NCBI RefSeq assembly: GCF_001999325.1
Contig: NZ_MVAR01000019.1
Location: forward strand, 31,933-95,932
Direction: 5' to 3'
From: Thioalkalivibrio versutus
Lineage (GTDB): Bacteria; Pseudomonadota; Gammaproteobacteria; Ectothiorhodospirales; Ectothiorhodospiraceae
DNA: 64,000 nucleotides
Position 1 is the stretch's first letter. Each line of letters opens with the position of its first letter. Below are positions 1 through 6,281 of the stretch, piece after piece. The position numbers and the translations under genes are program-made. The notes under the pieces were generated by a model. That model was given only the letters and a program-made list of their open reading frames with translations. It did not search any database and was not told where the DNA came from.

Positions 1-102
1 GTCGGGGCCGCGGTGATACTGGATCGCGGCCATGTTGACCAGGGTTTGCGGGTCGACCTTGCGGGTCGGGTCGGCGTGAAAGATTCCTGCAATGCCACAC
101 AT
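1..102 (-). CDS. Asparagine-synthase-like glutamine amidotransferase, N-terminal fragment
   Basis: Only the first 34 codons are in the window; the gene runs off the left edge. The product starts MCGIAGIF and has QYHRGPD at its visible end. This is the N-terminal glutaminase (Ntn, GATase type 2) domain of glutamine-hydrolysing asparagine synthases, with Cys2 as nucleophile after Met removal. An AAGGAG ribosome site lies about 8 bases upstream of the ATG. The family makes an amide from a carboxylate using ATP and glutamine. The synthetase half, which decides the substrate, is not visible, so asparagine synthesis, another amidation or a cell-surface role are all possible. It is last in the visible minus-strand train, 95 bases after the carbamoyltransferase-like gene. 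Confidence 0.8.
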   Translation of the reverse strand, partial: MCGIAGIFHADPTRKVDPQTLVNMAAIQYHRGPD

Positions 103-130
103 GGCATGTCTCCTTGGTTATCCGTTCGGG

Positions 131-177
131 GCGAGCGGGGCGCGGGCCGGGCAGGCCCGGCGCGCCACGCCGCTCGC
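131..177 (-). other. Strong GC hairpin between carbamoyltransferase-like gene and asnB-like gene
   Basis: The arms GCGAGCGG and CCGCTCGC enclose further pairable segments (GGCGCG with CGCGCC, CCGGG with CCCGG), with small bulges and a 4-base loop. There is no T run after it on either strand, so it is not a canonical intrinsic terminator. It could be a transcript-processing or attenuation structure between the two genes. Confidence 0.5.
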
Positions 178-197
178 GATTCAACTAAAAGGCGGCG

Positions 198-1280
198 TCA
201 GCCGTCCGGGGTATCCATCACCGCGCTGATGCGGCGTACCACCGTGGTCAGCAGCGCCATGCGCACGAATACGGCCCCGCGAGCCTGGGCGAAATACCAG
301 TTGTGCGGGGTGGCATCGAGGTCGGTGGACAGCTCTTCACCTCGCGCCAGCGGATGCAGGACCACTGCGCCCTCCTTCAGCGGGGAGTGGCGATCCAGCT
401 TCAGCCCCTCGCCCATCGCCTCGAAGGTGTCACCCACCCAGGCGATCGCGTTGATGTACACGACATCCAGATCCGGCAGCGCCGGGTCCAGGTCGTGCAC
501 CACGCGTAGCGAGATCCCGGCCTCTTCCAGTTCCTCGCGCTGACCCGGATCGAAATTCTCGTCCTCGCGCGAGACGAGCACGATCTCGTCGATCGCCTGC
601 GGGAACAGGCTCAACAGGCGCAGCAGGGAGCGCACCGTGCGCATGCGCGAGGGCACCCCGATGATGCCGACCTTGATGCGCTGCTCCGGGGCCACCTCGC
701 CGGTGAACAGCTCCGGGCGCCACTTGGCCAGGGCGTAGACGTCCGCCAGCGCCTGGGTCGGGTGTTCGTCGATCCCGTTGCCGGCGTTCACCAGCGGGAT
801 GCGCAGGTTCTCCAGCATGTTGTGCGCGGCCTCGCCGTCGGAGGAGCGCAGGACCAGAACATCGCCGTAGTTGTTGAACATCTCCGCGATGTCCGCCAGC
901 GATTCCCCCTTGGCAATACCGGTGCTCTTGGGGTCGGTAATCGACATGACCGAGCCGCCCAGGCGGTGCCAGGCACTCTCGAACGACAGCCGCGTGCGCG
1001 TGGACGGCTCGTAGAACGCGCTGATCAGGATCTTGCCCGCCAGCGGCAGGTGCATCAGCGCCGGCGTGGTCTCGTACTGCGCCGCCAGGCGGAACAGCTG
1101 CAGCAGCTCGTCGCGCGAGAACTGCTGGCTGGAGACCACATGCGAGGCCGCCAGCTTGAGAAGCGGGTCGGGGTCTTCCTCCACCGCCGCCAGCAACGCC
1201 TTCGGCCGGTCGGTACCGGCGGCGCCGTCTTTCGGGTGGAGCACGTGCAGGGGATCTTCGGTGTAGTTCACCAGAGGCAT
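198..1280 (-). CDS. Aspartate-carbamoyltransferase-like enzyme with altered acceptor site
   Basis: A 360-residue carbamoyltransferase whose homology to PyrB starts after about 45 extra residues. By eye against E. coli ATCase the carbamoyl-phosphate site is intact: P92-STRTR-97, K124 (KGES loop, K84 equivalent), R145 (R105), H173 and Q176 of HPTQ (H134, Q137), and R214 (R167). The C-terminal HPLARGEE region and the NWYFAQA stretch are also PyrB-like. The two aspartate-holding residues, R229 and Q231 in E. coli, fall on A278 and A280, in a segment that reads YINAIAWVGDTF. So the enzyme probably transfers a carbamoyl group to, or phosphorolyses one from, something other than aspartate. Its start overlaps the small membrane peptide gene by 13 bases. 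No pyrI or dihydroorotase is adjacent, which argues against a pyrimidine-pathway role. Confidence 0.8.
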   Translation of the reverse strand: MPLVNYTEDPLHVLHPKDGAAGTDRPKALLAAVEEDPDPLLKLAASHVVSSQQFSRDELLQLFRLAAQYETTPALMHLPLAGKILISAFYEPSTRTRLSFESAWHRLGGSVMSITDPKSTGIAKGESLADIAEMFNNYGDVLVLRSSDGEAAHNMLENLRIPLVNAGNGIDEHPTQALADVYALAKWRPELFTGEVAPEQRIKVGIIGVPSRMRTVRSLLRLLSLFPQAIDEIVLVSREDENFDPGQREELEEAGISLRVVHDLDPALPDLDVVYINAIAWVGDTFEAMGEGLKLDRHSPLKEGAVVLHPLARGEELSTDLDATPHNWYFAQARGAVFVRMALLTTVVRRISAVMDTPDG

Positions 1281-1390
1281 CCTTTTTTCCAGTCGCGGAT
1301 AAACAGGGCAATCAGCAGGATCGGGGTCAGGCTCGCCACCAGTGTGGCGATGATCACGATCACGGACAGGGCTGTAATGGAGATCGTCAT
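1268..1390 (-). CDS. 40-residue single-pass membrane peptide, probable symporter accessory protein
   Basis: A 40-codon frame beginning MTISITALSV and ending DWKKGCLW. It has one long hydrophobic segment (about residues 4-31) followed by a basic end. Its ATG overlaps the symporter stop codon (ATGA) and its 3' end overlaps the start of the carbamoyltransferase-like gene by 13 bases. A GAGG-type ribosome site lies upstream. Small membrane peptides coded right after sodium:solute symporter genes are known as accessory subunits in other bacteria, so this is the natural reading. It could be a chance frame, but the double coupling and clean membrane profile argue for a gene. Confidence 0.65.
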   Translation of the reverse strand: MTISITALSVIVIIATLVASLTPILLIALFIRDWKKGCLW

Positions 1391-2844
1391 GCGGCCACCT
1401 CGCCGTCCGGACGGGCCAGGCGGCCCCAGTCGAATGGCCGCGGCATCAGCCAGGTGCTCAGCACCATCACGGCCAGCGAGACAGCGGCCCCGACCAGCGC
1501 GGCCACATAGAATCCAATCAGGAAGTAGCTGGCCAGGCCAATGCCCGACCCCAGTATCATCGACCAGGCCGCGCCCTGCGGGTTCGCCCGCTGCCAGTAC
1601 AGCCCGGCGACGATCGGCCAGATCGCGGAGGCCACGAAGGCGCCGGTGAAGTACAGAAGCTCGGCCAGCGAGCCGACGATCGGCAGCTCGCCGCGGTAAC
1701 TGGCCGCCAGCCAGGTCACGAGGCCCAGGAGCACCACGATCACCTTGGTCGCGTGGAACTGGTGCTGTTCGCTGGCCTGCGGGCGGATGTGGCCGCGGTA
1801 GATGTCACGGGTCACCAGGTCCGAGGTGGCCGCCAGCAGCGAGTCGAGACTGGAGGCGAGCGCGGCGAAGACCACGATGAACACCACGATCGCCCCGGTT
1901 AGGCCCAGCACCTCGGCGGCCACCAGCGGCCCGACCATGTCCGCGGCGGGCACGTTGAGGCCCAGCGCTGGCGTGGCCAGGGCGATGAAGCCGGCCACGA
2001 TCGGGATTGGCAGCCACAGCAGGCCGCCAAAGAGGTAGGCCCGGAAGCCCACGTTGCGGCCGAAGGCGAAGGCGCGCGACCACCAGACATTGGAGTGGAA
2101 GATCTCGCCGACGCCAAACAGCAGATTGTTGAACAGGAACATGATCGCGGCCGGGAACAGCAGGTTCAGCAGCTCCGGGCGCTCTTCCATCAGGTTGAAG
2201 TGGATCGCCTCGAAGCCGACCTTGTCGATGGTCAGCCAGGCGATGAACGCCGCGCCGGCGATGATGATGACGGTCTGGATGAAGTCGGTCCCGATCACCG
2301 CGCGCAGGCCGCCCAGCAGGGTGTAGAGCACGCAGACGGTCAAAATCACGGTCATGCCCACGCGGTAGTCGATGCCGGCCAGGGCGTTGATCAGCACGCC
2401 GCCGGCCATCGCCATCGAGACCAGCCAGCCGAAGGCGTAGATCAATGACACCACCAGGAACACCCGCCAGGTGAATTTGCCGTAGCGCAGCCGGATAAAG
2501 TCGCCGGAGGTAAAGCCCTCGGGCATCAGTTCGCGGATACGCCGCGCCAGCGGCGCGAACAGGATCAGGCCAAGCGCACCCAGCGAGTAGCCGAGCATGC
2601 CCCAGACGCCCAGTTGCAGCGCCAGCTGCGGGGCCGTCATCGTGGTGTTGGCGGTGACCCAGGTGGCCATCGCGGTGGCGGTGGCCAGCGCCAGGCCAAC
2701 GTTGCGCCCCGCCAGCATGTGATCCTCGGCGGTCTTGTTGCGACGACCCAGCCACCAGCCCAGCACCACCCAGAGGACGCTGAACGCCGCCAGCAGCCCC
2801 CAGGCGATGGAGGTCGGGAGGATCGGGTCGTCGAGACCGGTCAC
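1387..2844 (-). CDS. Sodium:solute symporter (SSS family)
   Basis: A 485-residue inner-membrane protein with about 13 hydrophobic segments. It has the SSS-type signature SSLDSLLAATSDL followed by TRDIYR on the cytoplasmic side of a late helix. The N-terminal third (TANTTMTAPQLALQLG, then GYSLGALG and LRYGKF) resembles the urea/polyamine DUR3-type branch more than proline or pantothenate carriers; that is an impression, not a search. The start is the GTG at 2844, which overlaps the upstream stop codon (GTGA) behind a GGAGG site. A longer upstream frame exists, but its extra residues are Arg/His/Gly-rich and overlap the isochorismatase-like gene. It presumably imports the substrate of the neighbouring hydrolases with Na+. 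Confidence 0.88.
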   Translation of the reverse strand: MTGLDDPILPTSIAWGLLAAFSVLWVVLGWWLGRRNKTAEDHMLAGRNVGLALATATAMATWVTANTTMTAPQLALQLGVWGMLGYSLGALGLILFAPLARRIRELMPEGFTSGDFIRLRYGKFTWRVFLVVSLIYAFGWLVSMAMAGGVLINALAGIDYRVGMTVILTVCVLYTLLGGLRAVIGTDFIQTVIIIAGAAFIAWLTIDKVGFEAIHFNLMEERPELLNLLFPAAIMFLFNNLLFGVGEIFHSNVWWSRAFAFGRNVGFRAYLFGGLLWLPIPIVAGFIALATPALGLNVPAADMVGPLVAAEVLGLTGAIVVFIVVFAALASSLDSLLAATSDLVTRDIYRGHIRPQASEQHQFHATKVIVVLLGLVTWLAASYRGELPIVGSLAELLYFTGAFVASAIWPIVAGLYWQRANPQGAAWSMILGSGIGLASYFLIGFYVAALVGAAVSLAVMVLSTWLMPRPFDWGRLARPDGEVAA

Positions 2845-3584
2845 GAAGCCTCCTGCACCTTCTTGATCTCGCGGATCGCCTCGTCGGTGGTCATCACGCG
2901 GGCGTAGCGGTCCTTGATGGTCGTGAGCGTGGCCTTCTGCATCTCCGGCGTCACCGTGGCCGTGGCGTCGTCCATCAGGGTGACATAAAAGCCCAGGTCG
3001 CAGGCATCCCGCACGGCGGTGGAGACGCACTCGTTGGAATACACGCCCACGATGAACAGCGCGCTGATGTTCAGGTTGCGCAGGATGTAGTGGAGGTTGG
3101 TGGAGTTGAAGACCCCGCTGGCGGTCTTGTCCAGCACGATCTCGTCCCCGACCGGGGCCACCTGCTCGACGAACTCGGCATCCTTGGAGCCGGGGGCCGC
3201 ATGCAGGTTCAGGCGCTTGTGGCCCGGGCTGCGGTCGCGGCCATCATGCGTCAGCGAGCGGATGCGGGTATGGATCACCTCCAGCCCCTCTTCGCGGAAG
3301 GCGTCCTGCAGGCGGCGCACATTGGGCAGCACCGTCTGCTCCAGGCGATTGAAGTAATACTCCTGGGCCTCCAGCGGCACGCCAGAGTCGGCGGAGTTCG
3401 CGAACACGCCGTGGCCGCGCGCGGCATCCAGATACTGCAAGTCGATGCACAGCAGGGCGACATGGTGCTCCCGCAACTCCTGACGCAGCACCGGCGTGGT
3501 GATCAGGCTTTCCTGGTACTGCTCGCGCAGCGGATCCAGGGAGTCGTAGTCGGTCAACTGGGTGACGTTGTCGTGTTCGGCCAT
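2841..3584 (-). CDS. Isochorismatase-like cysteine amidohydrolase
   Basis: A 247-residue member of the isochorismatase-like hydrolase fold. The catalytic triad is visible: D48 in CIDLQ, K153 in LDKTASG, and C186 in SNECVSTA. Residues 153-160 also show the G-x-F-x-S/T-T pattern typical of the family. Relatives split amides and ureides: biuret hydrolase, N-carbamoylsarcosine amidase, ureidoacrylate amidohydrolase and nicotinamidase. The catalytic Cys makes an amide or ureide more likely than isochorismate. The exact substrate cannot be read from the sequence. The chosen ATG has a GAGAGGAAG site. The gene starts 25 bases after the M20 hydrolase and overlaps the symporter by 4 bases. Confidence 0.85.
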   Translation of the reverse strand: MAEHDNVTQLTDYDSLDPLREQYQESLITTPVLRQELREHHVALLCIDLQYLDAARGHGVFANSADSGVPLEAQEYYFNRLEQTVLPNVRRLQDAFREEGLEVIHTRIRSLTHDGRDRSPGHKRLNLHAAPGSKDAEFVEQVAPVGDEIVLDKTASGVFNSTNLHYILRNLNISALFIVGVYSNECVSTAVRDACDLGFYVTLMDDATATVTPEMQKATLTTIKDRYARVMTTDEAIREIKKVQEAS

Positions 3585-3609
3585 TCCGGGCGCTTCCTCT
3601 CGTCGCGAT

Positions 3610-4851
3610 TTATTGCCGAGCGGCCAACGCCAGGGCACTTTGCAGGGTCAGATTGGCGCCGGTCTCGATGTCTTCCCAGTTTGTCCATTCCGCGGCGGAA
3701 TGGCTACGCCCCTGCAGGCTCGGCACGAAGATCATGCCGGTGCGGGTGATGCGGCTCATGCTCTGGGTATCGTGGGCTGCACCGCTGGGCATGGTGATGT
3801 ACTCCAGCCCCATGCGTTCGGCCTGCGCCTCGATGGTCTGCACGACGCCGGGGTCACAGCGCACCGGATCGATCTCGGAGAGGACGTCGAACTCGAACAT
3901 CAGGTCGCGCCGGCGCGCCAGGCTGGACAGGGTGCGCCGGGCCGCATGGGCCAGCGCGGTCAGGACCTTCTCGTCGGTGTCGCGCACCTCGAAGGAGAAG
4001 GTCGCCATGCCCGGCACGGTATTCGCCGCCCCCGGTGCCAGCTCCACGCGGCCGATGGTGGCGCGCGAGTTCGGACTGCCGTGCTCCTCGATCAGGCGAT
4101 TGATCTCGCCGCCGAACTCCGCCAGACCCTGGAAGGGATCGATGCGCATGTCCATCGGCGTGGTGCCCGCGTGGTTGGGCTGGCCCTTCAGGCGCACCTC
4201 CCACTTGAACAAGCCGGTGATCGCCTCGACCACCCCGACACTGAGGCCGCGCCGGTCCAGCACCGGGCCCTGCTCGATGTGGGTCTCGATGAAGGCATGC
4301 AGGCTGTGCGGATCGCGCCGCGCGGCCAGCGCGTCGTCGGCGTTCAGCCCCCAGTTGGCCATGGCCTCGACCAGGGTCACGCCTTCGAGATCACGCGCAT
4401 GGCTGATGCTCTCCGGGGTCAGCTTGCCGGCCATTGCCTGCGAGCCGAACATGCCGCCGAAACGGCCCTCCTCGTCGGTGAAGTCGATCACCTCGAGCGG
4501 GTACGCGAGGTCGACCGCGTTCTCCTTGGCGGTGCGCAGCACCTCCAGCCCGATCAGCACGCCCAGCGCCCCGTCCAGCGGACCCCCACCGGGCACCGTA
4601 TCCAGGTGCGAACCCATGGCCACTACCGGGCGCTTGCCGTCGTAGTCGAGGCGCCCGTGCAGGTTGGCGGCACCGTCCTGCCAGACATCCAGGCCGGCGG
4701 CCTCGAGGCGCCCGCGAAACCACTCGCGCCCGGCGCGGTCGCCGTCGCTGAACGCGCGACGATGCAGGCCCCGGTCGGCATCGCGGCCGATCTGCGCGAG
4801 ATCGTTGATGTCCTGCTGCAGGCGCTGCATGTTGATCTTGAGATCCGTCAT
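3610..4851 (-). CDS. M20 family N-carbamoyl-amino-acid hydrolase / allantoate amidohydrolase-like
   Basis: A 413-residue binuclear-metal amidase of the hydantoinase/carbamoylase group. Predicted metal ligands are H82 in SHLDT, D93 in GPLDG, E127/E128 in TDEEGR, H191 in THIEQGP and H384 in SHSAAEW. The lid and dimerisation domain shows NHAGTTPM (about 226-233) and AANTVPG (275-281). Family members release NH3 and CO2 from N-carbamoyl amino acids, allantoate or beta-ureidopropionate. The start is fixed by a GGAGG site 5 bases before the ATG; an in-frame codon further up has no such site. Next to a second amidohydrolase and a symporter, it is probably the first or second step in degrading an imported ureide. 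Confidence 0.88.
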   Translation of the reverse strand: MTDLKINMQRLQQDINDLAQIGRDADRGLHRRAFSDGDRAGREWFRGRLEAAGLDVWQDGAANLHGRLDYDGKRPVVAMGSHLDTVPGGGPLDGALGVLIGLEVLRTAKENAVDLAYPLEVIDFTDEEGRFGGMFGSQAMAGKLTPESISHARDLEGVTLVEAMANWGLNADDALAARRDPHSLHAFIETHIEQGPVLDRRGLSVGVVEAITGLFKWEVRLKGQPNHAGTTPMDMRIDPFQGLAEFGGEINRLIEEHGSPNSRATIGRVELAPGAANTVPGMATFSFEVRDTDEKVLTALAHAARRTLSSLARRRDLMFEFDVLSEIDPVRCDPGVVQTIEAQAERMGLEYITMPSGAAHDTQSMSRITRTGMIFVPSLQGRSHSAAEWTNWEDIETGANLTLQSALALAARQ

Positions 4852-4932
4852 GGATACCTCCGAAAGCGGGCCCACCCCGGATCACGCGAGAACGTTAGCT
4901 CGACACGGATCGGCAGGGCTGGACCAAGTGAA

Positions 4933-5340
4933 TCAGCTGCGCGGACGCCCGCGCAGGATGGCCCCGATCAGGACCAGAAAGACGACTGCGCCCACGGCAA
5001 AAAAACCGAAGGCTCGGGCCAGGCTGTGATGCTCCACCGACACCATGGCTTGATCGGCCCAGGTGTCCGGATCGGCATCCGCGGCGCGCAGGCGAAACCG
5101 GTAGTCACCATCGGGCAGGCCGCTGATGACCGTGCTGGTATCGCCGCCCCGATAGAGGATGCGCGCATCCGCGTGGACGGGACCCGAGGCCTGCTCCAGT
5201 ACCACGGGCGCATCTGCCTCCCACGCCAGGGTGAAGCCGCCATCCGTTGAGCGCTCGGGTGGCGCATCAAACGTGGGCTGCGCACCCGCCGCCAGTGGAA
5301 GGCAGAGAAGAAACGGCAGCAGCACGCGAAACAATCGCAT
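4933..5340 (-). CDS. Membrane-anchored periplasmic protein with fibronectin-III-like domain
   Basis: A 135-residue protein with a signal peptide (about 1-20, ending AAGAQP), an exported domain of about 85 residues, and one membrane helix (about 108-128) followed by a short basic tail. The exported part has FN3-like strand patterns (GFTLAWE, YRFRLRA). Topology is therefore periplasmic domain, then anchor. It lies 22 bases after the marR gene and 81 bases before the M20 hydrolase on the same strand. No enzyme motif is visible. Its role in this cluster is unknown; a scaffold or partner of the porin or transporter is speculation. Confidence 0.7.
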   Translation of the reverse strand: MRLFRVLLPFLLCLPLAAGAQPTFDAPPERSTDGGFTLAWEADAPVVLEQASGPVHADARILYRGGDTSTVISGLPDGDYRFRLRAADADPDTWADQAMVSVEHHSLARAFGFFAVGAVVFLVLIGAILRGRPRS

Positions 5341-5362
5341 CAGGGCCTCCGCGTCGGACGTT

Positions 5363-5899
5363 TCAGGACTTGCCGTCGAACGGCTGCAGGCCGGCCTTGG
5401 GCTCGGTGGTATTCATCGCCTCGACCAGCAGGTCCAGGCCCTGGTCCAGCTCCACGAGACGTCCCTTCGGCAACGACTGCAGGGCGCGGTTCAGTTCGCC
5501 CTGCGGGGCGGCCGGCGCCCTCTCCAGCAGTTCCAGCCCGGCATCGGTGACGTAGAGCCGGACGATGCGCTGGTCCTTTTCCGGGCGCCGGCGCTCGATC
5601 AGACCCCGGTGTTCCAGCTTGTCCAGAAGATTGGACGTGGTGGAGGCATGCACCGATAGCCGGCGCGACAGGTCGCTGACGTTCAGTCCCGGCGTGCGCT
5701 GCAACTCCCACAACGCCCACAGCTGCGAGGCGCTAATGCCACAGGCGCGCTCCACCGACCGCGAATGCCCCTGCAGGGCGCGGATGATCACGCGCAGCTG
5801 GCGGATCACCGACCGCGCGACATCCGGCTCGGCCGGCGCACCGGCAGGGGTGCCGGATTCATCCTGGGGTGCCTGGTGCACGGCTTGGGTGGAGGTCAT
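5363..5899 (-). CDS. MarR family transcriptional regulator
   Basis: 178 residues. A disordered Pro/Ala-rich N terminus (about 1-30) precedes a MarR winged-helix domain: SASQLWALWEL, LSRRLSVHASTTSNLLDKLEHRGLI and the basic wing ERRRPEKDQRIVRLYVTDAG. MarR proteins are dimeric repressors often relieved by small aromatic or organic ligands. The ATG at 5899 is preferred over an in-frame TTG 15 bases upstream. It is first in the minus-strand train, with a perfect palindrome 33 bases ahead of its start, so it likely represses itself and the downstream genes. Confidence 0.85.
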   Translation of the reverse strand: MTSTQAVHQAPQDESGTPAGAPAEPDVARSVIRQLRVIIRALQGHSRSVERACGISASQLWALWELQRTPGLNVSDLSRRLSVHASTTSNLLDKLEHRGLIERRRPEKDQRIVRLYVTDAGLELLERAPAAPQGELNRALQSLPKGRLVELDQGLDLLVEAMNTTEPKAGLQPFDGKS

Positions 5900-5931
5900 G
5901 AAAACTTCTCGCAATAAATCATTCGTCTATT

Positions 5932-5949
5932 TATTTTTGTACAAAAATA
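5932..5949. promoter_or_regulatory. 18-bp perfect palindrome, probable MarR operator
   Basis: TATTTTTGTACAAAAATA is a perfect dyad with no central spacer, 33 bases before the marR start. MarR-family operators are typically palindromes of 16-20 bp in their own promoters, so this is the likely autoregulatory site. No second copy was noticed in the window. Confidence 0.65.
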
Positions 5950-6071
5950 GTTTTATTGCAACTCGAGGTCGAACTGGCGAAATCGCGCCACGGGCTCTAA
6001 ACAAGTGAGTTGGGGTACCTGCCCCGGCGAGAAACCCGCCTCCCCGCCGGGTGCGAGACGCGTGACCGAAG

Positions 6072-6091
6072 GGCCCCGAACCCTCGGGGCC
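6072..6091. other. 8-bp-stem perfect hairpin upstream of porin
   Basis: GGCCCCGA and TCGGGGCC pair perfectly around the loop ACCC. No T run follows on either strand. It lies between the regulator and the porin promoter; its function is unknown. Confidence 0.4.
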
Positions 6092-6114
6092 ACAAGGAGG
6101 AACACGGGGGCGGG

Positions 6115-6132
6115 TGTGGTGGTCACACCACA
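6115..6132. promoter_or_regulatory. Inverted repeat upstream of the porin promoter
   Basis: TGTGGTG-GTCA-CACCACA: two 7-bp arms around 4 bases, ending 23 bases before the -35 hexamer of the porin promoter. The placement suits an activator site. The protein that binds is not known. Confidence 0.4.
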
Positions 6133-6155
6133 GTGCGCCGAGCTCGCGTATCTTG

Positions 6156-6184
6156 TTTACAACGCATTAGAAACTGCTTATAAA
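6156..6184 (+). promoter_or_regulatory. Sigma-70-type promoter of the porin gene
   Basis: TTTACA, 17-base spacer, TATAAA, ending 97 bases before the porin ATG. Both hexamers are 5/6 matches to consensus and the spacer is optimal. Confidence 0.6.
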
Positions 6185-6281
6185 CGTTGCCGGCTACGAT
6201 GAAGACGCACAGACGCGCATTCCGTGTCCGCCCAGGATGGCCTCTGGCGACACCCGAACCGCCCGACCAGAGAGGATCGCA

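Larger units (their letters stand above)
5900..6281. promoter_or_regulatory. 382-base divergent control region between marR and porin genes
   Basis: This spacer separates the minus-strand amidohydrolase train from the plus-strand porin. It contains an 18-bp palindrome next to marR, a perfect 8-bp-stem hairpin, a 7-bp inverted repeat and a good sigma-70-type promoter in front of the porin (each listed separately). The octamer GCAATAAA (5911) recurs inverted at 5952 around the palindrome. The AT-rich part (5905-5960) stands out from the GC-rich surroundings. I see no convincing gene in it. Confidence 0.7.

Noticed and set aside
1268..1270. Frameshifted C terminus of the symporter as an explanation for the small peptide
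   Set aside because: The symporter ends at a normal family length, and the peptide has its own ATG and ribosome site, so a separate gene fits better.
198..1280. Ordinary PyrB of pyrimidine synthesis
   Set aside because: The aspartate-binding Arg and Gln positions are alanines and the context is amide/ureide metabolism, not pyrimidine genes; not fully excluded without a genome-wide search.
2845..3030. Longer N terminus for the sodium:solute symporter
   Set aside because: The extra residues are Arg/His/Gly-rich, lie inside the isochorismatase-like gene, and a coupled GTG with a GGAGG site gives a normal start.
6005..6202. 65-codon plus-strand frame between marR and porin
   Set aside because: It covers the hairpin, inverted repeat and promoter, has no ribosome site and shows no domain features.
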